A stretch of 50,860 bases of DNA, taken from positions 1-50,860 of the forward strand of contig CAJVYM010000003.1 of NCBI GenBank assembly GCA_913009415.1, written 5' to 3'. The notes beneath the pieces are model-generated. The model made no database searches. It saw only the letters and a program-made list of their open reading frames with translations, and was not told the origin of the DNA. The stretch comes from an uncultured bacterium. Its GTDB lineage: Bacteria > Bipolaricaulota > Bipolaricaulia > UBA7950 > UBA9294. A program made the position numbers and the translations under genes. This document shows positions 26,255-34,098 of this stretch, piece after piece (positions within the stretch are counted from its first letter, which is position 1; the number at the start of each line of letters is the position of its first letter).

Positions 26255-27424
26255 ATGAATGCTCGGGAGATTAGACCAGGAGTGTTGGCCCTTGGAGCGC
26301 AGGACTTCGATCGGCGCTTGTTCGACGAACTGATCCCGCTTCCGGATGGGACAAGCTACAACGCTTACCTGGTAAGTGGAAGCGAGAAGACGGCCCTCAT
26401 CGACGCCGTCGATCCGGAGAAGATTCATGTCCTGCAAGCACAGCTCCGTGATGTAGAAAAAGTCGATTATATGATCGTACAGCACGTGGAGCAGGACCAT
26501 TCCGGTTCCGTTCCATGGGTGTTAGAACGTTACCCAAACGTACAGATTCTAACTAGCGCTAAGGCGAAGCCGATGCTCGTCGATCACCTACATATCGATC
26601 CTGAGAGGATCACGACCGTAGCGGATGGAGAGACGATCAGCCTTGGCGATAAGACACTGGAGTTCCTATACGCCCCGTGGGTGCACTGGCCGGAGACGAT
26701 GCTCACCTACCTGCGCGAGGAGAAAATCATGTTCACGTGTGATTTCTTCGGCTCGCACATCGCCTCGACTGAGCTCTTTGTCACCGACAAGGAACGCGTG
26801 TACGAAGCGGCCAAGCGCTACTATGCGGAGATCATGATGCCATTTAAGACGATGATCAGTAAGCACCTCAAGCGACTGGAGGACTACGAGATCTCGATGA
26901 TCGCCCCCAGTCACGGCCAGGTGTACGATGAGCCTGAGTTCATCATCGATGCTTACCGGCATTGGGTTCTCGATGAGCCGAGGAACCTCGTCCTTCTTCC
27001 CTACGTCTCGATGCACGGGAGCACGCAGGTGATGGTCGATCATCTGATCACAGCCCTCGTCGATCGAGGGATCGAGGTCGCTCCGTTCAACCTGACGGTG
27101 ACCGACCTCGGGAAGCTCGCCGAAGCGCTGGTGGAAGCAAAAACGGTCGTATTTGGGACACCAACGGTCCTTGTTGGCCCACACCCAAGCGTCGTCTCCG
27201 CGGCGTACCTTATTGCGGCTCTGCGTCCGAAGCTGAAATACGCCGGTGTCATCGGCTCCTACGGCTGGGGAGGCAAAGCTCCGGAGACGATCAAGTCCCT
27301 CACAGCGGCGTTGAAGCTTGAGTGGCTCGACCCGGTGATGGTAAAGGGACTCCCGCGAGAGGAGGACCTATTGAGGGTCAGCGAGCTTGCCGAGGAACTG
27401 GCCAGGATGATGAAGGGAGAATGA
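26255..27424 (+). CDS. fprA: A-type flavoprotein / flavodiiron protein (O2 and NO reductase)
   Basis: A 389-residue flavodiiron protein. The N-terminal metallo-beta-lactamase-like diiron domain has H77-x-E79-x-D81-H82, H144 and D163. The C-terminal flavodoxin domain (from about 248, LLPYVSMHGSTQVM phosphate loop and GTPTVLVGPHP) binds FMN. It reduces O2 to water or NO to N2O with electrons from rubredoxin. The flavin reductase and rubredoxin encoded at 21892-22589 are the likely donors. It lies between the nitroreductase and a ferritin-like gene, 3 bases before the latter. Confidence 0.95.
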   Translation: MNAREIRPGVLALGAQDFDRRLFDELIPLPDGTSYNAYLVSGSEKTALIDAVDPEKIHVLQAQLRDVEKVDYMIVQHVEQDHSGSVPWVLERYPNVQILTSAKAKPMLVDHLHIDPERITTVADGETISLGDKTLEFLYAPWVHWPETMLTYLREEKIMFTCDFFGSHIASTELFVTDKERVYEAAKRYYAEIMMPFKTMISKHLKRLEDYEISMIAPSHGQVYDEPEFIIDAYRHWVLDEPRNLVLLPYVSMHGSTQVMVDHLITALVDRGIEVAPFNLTVTDLGKLAEALVEAKTVVFGTPTVLVGPHPSVVSAAYLIAALRPKLKYAGVIGSYGWGGKAPETIKSLTAALKLEWLDPVMVKGLPREEDLLRVSELAEELARMMKGE

Positions 27425-27427
27425 GCC

Positions 27428-27913
27428 ATGAATCGCAACTACAACATCGATGAGATACTGGCAATGGCCGAGGAGATCGAGCGAAACGGCGCGGAGTACT
27501 ACGCCCGCGCCGCGGAGATCACCGCAGGCGAGGAGAAGAAGGCTAAGCTAGAGAAACTGGCTGAGATGGAGCGCAACCACGAACAGATATTCGCCGAGAT
27601 GCGCGCAAGTCAACCCGAGGAACGCGCGTCGTTTGACCCCGATGGGGAGGCGGGTCGTTATCTGGGAGCGATCGTCGATGGCAAGGTGTTCGACTACCGG
27701 GCATCACCGGCAGCGGACCTGGCGGGAAAGTCTCTCGTCGATATCTACCGCAAGGCCATCGATCTGGAGAAGGACTCGATCATCTTCTACCTCGGGATTC
27801 GCGAGCTGGTGCCGGAGGGGCTCGGAAACGCTCAGATGGACGACATCATCCGCGAGGAGATGGGACACATCGTCCTTTTGAGCGATGACCTAGCGGTGGA
27901 ACTGGAGGGATGA
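27428..27913 (+). CDS. Ferritin-like diiron protein (rubrerythrin-related, no rubredoxin domain)
   Basis: A 161-residue four-helix protein with EEIERNGAEYY (E of helix 1), EMERNHEQIF (ExxH of helix 2), DLEKDSIIFY (helix 3) and REEMGHIVLL (ExxH of helix 4), which together give a diiron site. It is of the COG1633 type: rubrerythrin-like without rubredoxin. It may reduce peroxide or store or deliver iron, and its place directly before sufC suggests a link to Fe-S assembly. It overlaps sufC by four bases (ATGA). Confidence 0.82.
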   Translation: MNRNYNIDEILAMAEEIERNGAEYYARAAEITAGEEKKAKLEKLAEMERNHEQIFAEMRASQPEERASFDPDGEAGRYLGAIVDGKVFDYRASPAADLAGKSLVDIYRKAIDLEKDSIIFYLGIRELVPEGLGNAQMDDIIREEMGHIVLLSDDLAVELEG

Positions 27914-28680
27914 TGAAGGGGCTTCTTGAGATCGAGAATCTTACTGTTGCGATCGGTGACAAGCCGCTCCTTACCGGGGTTACCCTCACCGTCGCTCCGG
28001 GTGAGATCCACGTCGTCTTCGGACCAAACGGAACTGGAAAGTCGAGCCTGATCAAGGCGATTATGGGCCTTCCTCCTTACCAAGTGACATCGGGGGATGT
28101 ACGGTTTGAGGGTGAGTCGATACTGAATCTAGCGATAGACGAACGGGCTCGGCTCGGTATAGGGCTTGCCTTCCAACAGCCACCGGCGGTGCGCGATGTA
28201 TCCCTCGCTGCCCTTGGAAAAGCTCTTGGAATCGACAAGGACAAGCTCCACGACGAAGCGACTCAGCTTGGAATGCGTGGACACATCAACCGTGGGTTAA
28301 ACGACGGTTTTTCCGGTGGGGAGCAGAAGCGAAGCGAGCTTCTCCAGCTCCTGTTGCAGCAGCCGAAGCTTCTCCTCTTAGACGAGCCGGAGTCCGGGGT
28401 GGACGTGGACAGCCTCAAGCTCCTCACCGCTGTGATCGAGCGCCTCTTTCAGCGGGACCTCCCGATTAGGGAGCGAACGGTCGGCGGGATTATCGTCACC
28501 CACACCGGGAGCGTCCTCAAGCACCTGCACGCCACGCGCGGCTACGTCCTTGTAAACGGGCGGATCATGTGCTCGGGAGCGCCGCTCGACATCTTCGATC
28601 AGATCTCGGAGAACGGGTTTGGAAACTGCCTTGCCGAGGCGCGGATAAAGGAGAAGATCCATGACTTCCTCAAAGGATAA
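27910..28680 (+). CDS. sufC: SufC-type Fe-S assembly ATPase
   Basis: A 256-residue ABC ATPase. Walker A is GPNGTGKSS (38-46), the Q-loop FQQPP, the signature FSGGEQKR (134-141) and Walker B LLLLDEPESGVDVD (154-167), whose ESGVDVD ending is diagnostic for SufC. It works with SufB to build Fe-S clusters in the cytoplasm. It overlaps the ferritin-like gene by four bases and sufB by twenty. No sufS, sufU or sufD lies beside it, so this is a minimal SufBC pair. Confidence 0.95.
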   Translation: MMKGLLEIENLTVAIGDKPLLTGVTLTVAPGEIHVVFGPNGTGKSSLIKAIMGLPPYQVTSGDVRFEGESILNLAIDERARLGIGLAFQQPPAVRDVSLAALGKALGIDKDKLHDEATQLGMRGHINRGLNDGFSGGEQKRSELLQLLLQQPKLLLLDEPESGVDVDSLKLLTAVIERLFQRDLPIRERTVGGIIVTHTGSVLKHLHATRGYVLVNGRIMCSGAPLDIFDQISENGFGNCLAEARIKEKIHDFLKG

Positions 28681-29758
28681 ACTAGATTTGCGCAAGGTGG
28701 GCTACGATGAGACCGGGAACACCCCACGCTCGGCATCGTTCCTGTTGGAAGACGACACCGCTCGCGTAGCAGCATCTAAAGAGCGCGAGCTGGTGATGGA
28801 TTCGATGCGCAAGGCACGGGTCGATTATCCGTGGGTGAAGGATCTCGAGTGGAGCCTGGTCAACCCCGATACCGATGAATTCACCCGTCACGTTGCTGAT
28901 CATGATGACCCGGCGGGAAACTTCATCCATGTCTTGGAAGGGGCGAAGATCAGATTCCCAGCCCAGTCCTGTTTCCTACTCAAGGCAGAGCGTAATGAGC
29001 AGGTCCTGCATAACATCATCGTCTTAGAGCCGGACTCCGAGCTTCACCTGATTACCGGATGCACCGCCGCCTCGTACAGTAACGCCGGTAAACACATCGC
29101 GGTGACCGAGATCTTCGTGCGCAAAGGGGCGACCCTTACCTACACTATGGTCCACGATTGGGCCCCGGAGGTGGAAGTGCGGCCGCGAACGGGGATCGTT
29201 GTTGAGCAGGGAGGCACGTACCTCTCCAACTACATCGCCCTCACCCGCGTGAAACACATCGACACCAATCCGCTTGCCACGGTGAAATCGGGCGGGACGG
29301 CGCGGTTCAACTCGATCTTGTACGCCAAGGAGGGCTCGTTCTTCGATGTCGGTGGAAGGATCAGGCTCCTTGGGGAGGGTGCGCGCGGGGAGATCGTCAG
29401 TCGCGTCGTCGCCACGAAGAGCTCTGTTATATCGCGTGGGCTGATCGAAGGTGGAAATGCGGATACAAAGGGGCACATGGAGTGTAACGGGATCATGCTC
29501 GATGACCAGGCGATGATTCACGCCATCCCAGAGCTGAAGGCGACCTACCCCGACACGGAGCTATCGCACGAGGCGGCGGTGGGGAAGATCGCCGGCGAGC
29601 AGCTCAACTACTTGATGGCGCGCGGCCTCTCCGAAGAGATGGCAAGATCGCTCATTATCCGCGGCTTTCTGAACGTGAAAATCGATGGCCTGCCAGCATC
29701 ACTTCAAAAGGTGATCGATACGATGATTGAGCAGGCGATGACAAAGGAGGCGATCTAG
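28661..29758 (+). CDS. sufB: SufB/SufD-family Fe-S scaffold protein
   Basis: A 365-residue SufB-type beta-helix protein, shorter than the roughly 470 residues of E. coli SufB. The C-terminal core has GHMECNGIM with C275 and LSHEAAVGKI with H303-E304, positions equivalent to cluster-assembly residues of SufB. The SLIIRGFL end binds SufC. Minimal SufB1C1 systems of this size occur in many anaerobes and archaea. It sits inside an oxidative-stress operon, so cluster rebuilding is co-expressed with detoxification. The sulfur donor is not encoded here. Confidence 0.9.
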   Translation: MTSSKDKLDLRKVGYDETGNTPRSASFLLEDDTARVAASKERELVMDSMRKARVDYPWVKDLEWSLVNPDTDEFTRHVADHDDPAGNFIHVLEGAKIRFPAQSCFLLKAERNEQVLHNIIVLEPDSELHLITGCTAASYSNAGKHIAVTEIFVRKGATLTYTMVHDWAPEVEVRPRTGIVVEQGGTYLSNYIALTRVKHIDTNPLATVKSGGTARFNSILYAKEGSFFDVGGRIRLLGEGARGEIVSRVVATKSSVISRGLIEGGNADTKGHMECNGIMLDDQAMIHAIPELKATYPDTELSHEAAVGKIAGEQLNYLMARGLSEEMARSLIIRGFLNVKIDGLPASLQKVIDTMIEQAMTKEAI

Positions 29759-30226
29759 ATGTCGGCTATCAAAGTTGGAACGAAGGCGCCGGCTTTCGTG
29801 CTTTCGGACCAACACGGCAAGAAGGTCAATCTGCAAGGGTTGCGGGGAAAGCGAGTGATCCTCTCCTTCCACCCGCTGGCGTTCACCCCGGTATGCGCTA
29901 AGCAGATGAAAGCGCTGGAGGAGAACAAAGATCAGTTCGACAAACTGAACTCGGTCGCGCTCGGGATAAGCGTCGATTCCGTCCCGGCAAAGAGCGCGTG
30001 GGCCAAGGAGATCAATCTCAAGGAGACACGTCTTCTTGCTGATTTCTGGCCGCATGGTGCGGTCGCTAAATCCTACGGGATCTTCCGCGAAGAAGACGGC
30101 TACTCCGAGCGGGCGGTGATCATCCTCGACGAAGAGGGGATCGTCCGGTTCTCCAAGGTCTATCCGATCAGCGAAGTCCCCGATATGGGAGAGATAATGG
30201 AACAGTTAGGAAAACTAGGAGGATAA
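29759..30226 (+). CDS. Peroxiredoxin, AhpE/1-Cys like
   Basis: A 155-residue AhpC/TSA-family peroxidase with the peroxidatic cysteine C46 in AFTPVCAKQM. The +4/+5 positions carry no resolving Cys, and there is no other cysteine, so it is 1-Cys. A C-terminal strand, RAVIILDEEGIVRFS, completes the thioredoxin fold. It removes peroxides using an external thiol or rubredoxin-type donor. The start is directly after the sufB stop, and the gene ends 2 bases before the next rubrerythrin. Confidence 0.9.
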   Translation: MSAIKVGTKAPAFVLSDQHGKKVNLQGLRGKRVILSFHPLAFTPVCAKQMKALEENKDQFDKLNSVALGISVDSVPAKSAWAKEINLKETRLLADFWPHGAVAKSYGIFREEDGYSERAVIILDEEGIVRFSKVYPISEVPDMGEIMEQLGKLGG

Positions 30227-30228
30227 AT

Positions 30229-30732
30229 ATGCATCCAATGACGGAAGGGAACCTGAAGGCGGCGTTCGCCGGAGAGTCGCAGGCGCACATGCGCTACCTC
30301 ATCTTCGCCGAGCAGGCGGAGAAGGAAGGGAAGAGTAACCTGGCGCGGATGTTCCGGGCCATCGCCTACGCGGAGCAGGTGCACGCCACCAACCACTACC
30401 GTGAGCTTTCGATGATTGAGGGATCACCCGATAACCTGCAGACGTGCATCGACGGGGAGACCTACGAGGTCGAAGAGATGTATCCCGCGTACAACAAGAT
30501 CGCCGAACTGCAAGGCGAAACCGGTGCGGTCCGCTCCACGCACTATGCGCTGGAGGCAGAGAAGATCCATGCTCGGATGTACGCAGATGCAAAGAAGGAA
30601 GCCGATACCGGGAAGGACATCAAGATTGGCAAGGTCTATATTTGCCCGGTCTGCGGGTACACAGTTGAGGGGGACGCTCCGAACAAATGTCCGGTGTGCG
30701 GCGCTTCGCGGGAAATGTTCAAGAAGTTCTAG
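30229..30732 (+). CDS. Rubrerythrin (second copy)
   Basis: A 167-residue rubrerythrin of the shorter, NADH-peroxidase-type subfamily. The diiron domain has AFAGESQAHMRY (E16), AEQVHATNH and AEKIHARMY. The C-terminal rubredoxin-like domain has CPVC (139-142) and CPVC (154-157). It differs clearly from the copy at 20094-20666 and is not a recent duplication. It reduces peroxide in the cytoplasm. AGGAGGA precedes the ATG. Confidence 0.94.
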   Translation: MHPMTEGNLKAAFAGESQAHMRYLIFAEQAEKEGKSNLARMFRAIAYAEQVHATNHYRELSMIEGSPDNLQTCIDGETYEVEEMYPAYNKIAELQGETGAVRSTHYALEAEKIHARMYADAKKEADTGKDIKIGKVYICPVCGYTVEGDAPNKCPVCGASREMFKKF

Positions 30733-30744
30733 AAAGGAGGAACG

Positions 30745-31086
30745 ATGCGACTAGGAGAACTGATCAAGACCGGATCACAGGAAGGGAAGGAAAAACACGT
30801 CCCGGTCATTGAGCTCGTAAGCTGCAAAGAGTGCGGCGGAAACGCGGTGAAGATCACCGTCGGCAAAGAAGTGACTCACCCGAACACGATCGAGCACCAC
30901 ATCAAGTGGATCGTGCTGTTCGGGGCAAAGAACGGGGTCGCGGTGCACATTGCCACGTTCGACCTCGGTCCAACATACGGAATCCCGACCGTGGTAGCGC
31001 ACGCGAAGCTCGACGATTTCAGCGAGCTGATCGCCCTCGAGTACTGCAATGTCCACGGCCTGTGGGAAAGTTCGCTCAAACTCTAA
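30745..31086 (+). CDS. Superoxide reductase (neelaredoxin type)
   Basis: A 113-residue SOR domain close to Pyrococcus SOR. It has EKHVP (E16, K17, H18), the ligand stretch HPNTIEHHI (H45, H51) and YCNVHGLWE (C101, H104), forming the His4-Cys iron site with the Glu/Lys gate. It reduces superoxide to hydrogen peroxide without making oxygen. The desulforedoxin domain that many SORs carry is encoded separately next door. GGAGG lies before the ATG. Peroxide made here would be removed by the adjacent rubrerythrin and peroxiredoxin. Confidence 0.95.
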   Translation: MRLGELIKTGSQEGKEKHVPVIELVSCKECGGNAVKITVGKEVTHPNTIEHHIKWIVLFGAKNGVAVHIATFDLGPTYGIPTVVAHAKLDDFSELIALEYCNVHGLWESSLKL

Positions 31087-31104
31087 TTACAAGGAGGTTC
31101 TAGC

Positions 31105-31224
31105 ATGGCGGAAGAAGGGAAGATCTACGTTTGCGACATCTGCGGGCAGGAAGTGAAAGTGACCAAGTCCGGGGCTGGGACGCTCGTCTGCTGCAACCAG
31201 CCGATGCACGTCAAGGCAGGCTGA
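31105..31224 (+). CDS. Desulforedoxin-like small iron protein
   Basis: A 39-residue protein, MAEEGKIYVCDICG..., with CDIC (C10, C13) and adjacent C29-C30, the FeS4 pattern of desulforedoxin and of the N-terminal domain of desulfoferrodoxin. It follows superoxide reductase by 18 bases with AAGGAGG upstream. Together they look like a desulfoferrodoxin encoded as two polypeptides. It is probably an electron donor or partner to SOR. Confidence 0.93.
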   Translation: MAEEGKIYVCDICGQEVKVTKSGAGTLVCCNQPMHVKAG

Positions 31225-31394
31225 AAACAGGCTGCAATGGTGGAGGGAAGATAGGGCTGATCGTACATACCGGCAACGGCCAACAACCCTGTTCTGCGCG
31301 GCCAAGGCCCGTGGACATGAGGGCGCGCGTTCATTTTAAGCGCACCGGAAGATCTCGCCCTTGTGTGAGCTAACTTTATGAGGAGAGGCTCCCG

Positions 31395-32651
31395 ATGAGA
31401 TCCCAGGTGCGCCAGTTGCTCGTGGGAATGAGGAACATCCGACTGCTTAAGTACCTCGGTCCGGGGTTTCTGATCACGATCGGGTTCGTCGACCCGGGCA
31501 ACTGGGCGACAAATATCGCGGGGGGAGCCCAGTTCAACTACAGCCTCCTGTGGGTAATCACGGTGGGCACGCTGATGCTCATCATGTTCCAGCACATGTC
31601 CGCCAAACTGGGGATCGTCACCGGGGAATCACTCGCCCGCAACATCCGCGCCCACTTTTCTCCACCACTTGTCGCTCTGTTTGGAGGGAGTATCGTGTTC
31701 GCCTGTTTCGCCACTGATGTGGCGGAGCTGTTGGGGGCGGCGATCGGCTTTCGCATCCTGTTTCATATTCCGATGGTGATCGGCGCACCACTCACGGTGA
31801 TCATCGAAACGGTGGCCATCCTCAGCCAACGCTACCACCGTCTCGAACGGATGATCGCCCTCTTCCTCGTTGTGATCGGCGTGTGCTACGTGGCCGAGAT
31901 CTTTCTCGTTAATCCGGCATGGGGGGAGCTATTCCCACACATCTTTGTACCGATGGTCAACTCAGGGAACATCCTGATCATCGTGGGGATACTGGGGGCG
32001 ATCGTGATGCCCCACAACATCTACCTCCACTCCAACGTGATTCAGAGCCGCGATTGGGGGAAGAACGAGGGAGAGCGTCGGTCGCTGCTCCGCATGGAAC
32101 TGGCCGACACCTCGCTTGCCATGTTCGCTGGATGGCTCATCAACTCGGCGATGATCATCGTTGCCGCGGCCGTGTTCTACCGACACGGGGTGATCGTGAA
32201 CAGTATCGAACAGGCGGCGGCCACGATGGGCCCGCTCGCCGGCCGCCTAGCAGGTGGACTGTTCGGGATTGCTCTGCTGTTCGCCGGAATCAGCTCATCG
32301 ATCACATCGTCGCTCGCTGAGACGAACGTGATCACCGGCTTTCTCGGGAGGCCGGAGGATCCGCGTACCTGGCTCTACCGGATTGCGCTGGTCGTCACCT
32401 CCATTCCGGCGATGGTCGTAATCCTGATGCAGACCGATTCTTACAGGGTGTTGATCTTGAGCCAGGTGGCGCTGAGCATTCAGCTGCCGCTGACCATCTT
32501 TCCGCTCTTGTTTCTGGTGAACAGCCGCAAGGTGATGGGAAACTTCGCCAGCAGACCGGTGGAATTTGCGATAGGATTGATCCTCAGCGCGGTGGTGACC
32601 GTGCTCAACGGGTTGCTCCTCTATCAGACGTTTGGAGGGCGGTTCGGATGA
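31395..32651 (+). CDS. mntH: Nramp-family divalent metal (Mn2+/Fe2+) transporter
   Basis: A 418-residue polytopic membrane protein with about 11 helices. Helix 1 has the metal-binding DPGN (33-36), and helix 6 has A202-x-x-M205 within GAIVMPHN, the manganese/iron-selective Nramp signature. It imports Mn2+ or Fe2+ with protons. Manganese import supports peroxide resistance, which fits the operon. About 170 bases lie upstream of it; I see neither a yybP-ykoY manganese riboswitch nor a strong promoter there. It overlaps the universal stress gene by four bases. Confidence 0.94.
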   Translation: MRSQVRQLLVGMRNIRLLKYLGPGFLITIGFVDPGNWATNIAGGAQFNYSLLWVITVGTLMLIMFQHMSAKLGIVTGESLARNIRAHFSPPLVALFGGSIVFACFATDVAELLGAAIGFRILFHIPMVIGAPLTVIIETVAILSQRYHRLERMIALFLVVIGVCYVAEIFLVNPAWGELFPHIFVPMVNSGNILIIVGILGAIVMPHNIYLHSNVIQSRDWGKNEGERRSLLRMELADTSLAMFAGWLINSAMIIVAAAVFYRHGVIVNSIEQAAATMGPLAGRLAGGLFGIALLFAGISSSITSSLAETNVITGFLGRPEDPRTWLYRIALVVTSIPAMVVILMQTDSYRVLILSQVALSIQLPLTIFPLLFLVNSRKVMGNFASRPVEFAIGLILSAVVTVLNGLLLYQTFGGRFG

Positions 32652-33064
32652 TAATCAGAGTTCTTTTGCCGCTGGACTGCTCACCCGTCGATGTTGCTGT
32701 CCTCAAGGTGGTCGAGGAGCTTATCCCGCGCCCGGGGGCGGAGGTGCTCCTCCTACGGGTGATTCACGCGCATACGCTGGACACGCTGACCGAAGAGAGG
32801 GAGAAGGCGCAGCGCTGCCTACATCAAACCGCGGAGAGGCTAGGCGAACATGGCCTGCCTGTGCGCATGAAGACAGCGGAAGGCGAAGTGGCGGAGACGA
32901 TAATCAGGGTGGCCGAAGCCGAGGATTGCAATCTTATCGCGATGGCCACTCACGGGCACCATCCTTGGGAGCGGTTCTTGCTGGGTAGCGTTGCCGATGT
33001 CCTGCGTCATCGCTCATCCATCCCGCTCCTGCTGGTAAACGCCCGTACGCACAAAGACCCATAG
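32648..33064 (+). CDS. Universal stress protein (UspA family)
   Basis: A 138-residue Usp fold protein. The N-terminal RVLLPLDCSPVDVAVLKV strand and the C-terminal ATHGHHPWERFLLGSVADVLRHRSSIPLLLV give the ATP-binding G-2x-G-9x-G(S) pattern in modified form: the first Gly is kept and the next residues are HH. It is a cytoplasmic stress-linked nucleotide-binding protein. The start codon shares ATGA with the Nramp stop, so it is translationally coupled and may regulate the transporter, as Usp proteins do with other membrane proteins (inference). Confidence 0.9.
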   Translation: MIIRVLLPLDCSPVDVAVLKVVEELIPRPGAEVLLLRVIHAHTLDTLTEEREKAQRCLHQTAERLGEHGLPVRMKTAEGEVAETIIRVAEAEDCNLIAMATHGHHPWERFLLGSVADVLRHRSSIPLLLVNARTHKDP

Positions 33065-33065
33065 G

Positions 33066-33077
33066 CCAGTATACTGG
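33066..33077. promoter_or_regulatory. Perfect 12-base palindrome between usp and the peroxiredoxin-nitroreductase gene
   Basis: CCAGTATACTGG is a perfect palindrome in the 36-base gap before the fusion gene at 33101. It may be an operator or an internal promoter element. No regulator can be assigned, and short palindromes also occur by chance. Confidence 0.3.
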
Positions 33078-33100
33078 TGCTAGTGGATTAGGAGGGGATC

Positions 33101-34090
33101 ATGCAGCTATTTCATCAAGTAACTGAGTTTGCACCTGCACTATACGGGGGAAAAGGAAAAAGCTACGTAGGTAGATACCTTGTCCTCTACTTCTACCCCA
33201 AGGCGAACACCCCCGGCTGCACCCGCGAGGCGGAAGGGTTCACGAATCTATTACCTGAGTTCGAGGGGCTCGACGCCACCGTTGTCGGAGTCTCCCCGGA
33301 TCGGCCGGAGGCACAGGCGAAATTCGTCCAGGCAAAATCGCTTAAGACGATGCTCTCCGATCCGAACAAAGTGCTCGCCCGCGCATTTGGCGCGGTGAAG
33401 GAGAACGACGGGATCCTCAGATCGACGTTCCTGATCGATCGGACAGGGATTGTGCGCGCACAGTGGAAGAAGGTGAAGGTGGATGGGCACGCGCAGGATG
33501 TCCTGGAGACGCTGCGCACGCTGTACGACTCAGACCGGCGGATCAACCCGCTGATTGCTGCCCGCCGTGCACGCAGGGCGCTGTCGGACGCTCCCGTGTC
33601 CCGGGAGGAGATCGAGACTCTGATCGAGGCGGCTCACCTCGCCCCCTCCTGCTTCAACAACCAGCCGTGGCGGTTCGTGACAATCGATGATGATGAGACA
33701 CTCGCCGCAGTCAAGGAGACGATGCCCAAGGGAAACTACTGGACCGCACCAGCGTCCGCGATCATCGCTGTCGCTTCCAAGCCAGATCTTAACTGCCAGC
33801 TCTCCGATAAGCGCGATTATTACCTGTTTGGCTGCGGCATGGCCGTCTCCAACCTGATGATTCAGGCGACGGGGATGGGCCTCGTTGCCCACCCGATCGC
33901 GGGGTTCAAGCCGGTTGTGGTAAAGAAGATACTCGAAATTCCTGATGATTACGTATTGATCGCTCTCGTCGTCATCGCTCGATCGGGAGATCCGGGGAAG
34001 CTCTCCGAGAAACACCGCGAGGAAGAACTGGGCGTGCGCGAAAGAAGACCACTTACGGATGTGTTAATCTGGAATCGGTTTAAGTTATAG
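33101..34090 (+). CDS. Peroxiredoxin (Bcp-like)-nitroreductase fusion protein
   Basis: A 329-residue protein made of two enzymes. Residues about 1-145 are a Bcp/PrxQ-type peroxiredoxin with peroxidatic C40 in YPKANTPGCTREAE; the usual resolving Cys five residues on is E45. Residues about 148-329 are a nitroreductase fold: LIAARRARRALSDAPV, EAAHLAPSCFNNQPW, and a GCGMAVSNLMIQATGMGLVAH segment. The reading frame is continuous through the linker. The nitroreductase domain (FMN, NAD(P)H) could reduce the peroxiredoxin domain directly, giving a self-contained NAD(P)H peroxidase, but this is inference. AGGAGGGG precedes the ATG. Confidence 0.88.
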   Translation: MQLFHQVTEFAPALYGGKGKSYVGRYLVLYFYPKANTPGCTREAEGFTNLLPEFEGLDATVVGVSPDRPEAQAKFVQAKSLKTMLSDPNKVLARAFGAVKENDGILRSTFLIDRTGIVRAQWKKVKVDGHAQDVLETLRTLYDSDRRINPLIAARRARRALSDAPVSREEIETLIEAAHLAPSCFNNQPWRFVTIDDDETLAAVKETMPKGNYWTAPASAIIAVASKPDLNCQLSDKRDYYLFGCGMAVSNLMIQATGMGLVAHPIAGFKPVVVKKILEIPDDYVLIALVVIARSGDPGKLSEKHREEELGVRERRPLTDVLIWNRFKL

Positions 34091-34098
34091 GAGGAAAA

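Noticed and set aside
31225..31394. Manganese (yybP-ykoY) riboswitch upstream of the Nramp gene
   Set aside because: The conserved loops of the riboswitch could not be found, and the gap shows no strong stem structure.
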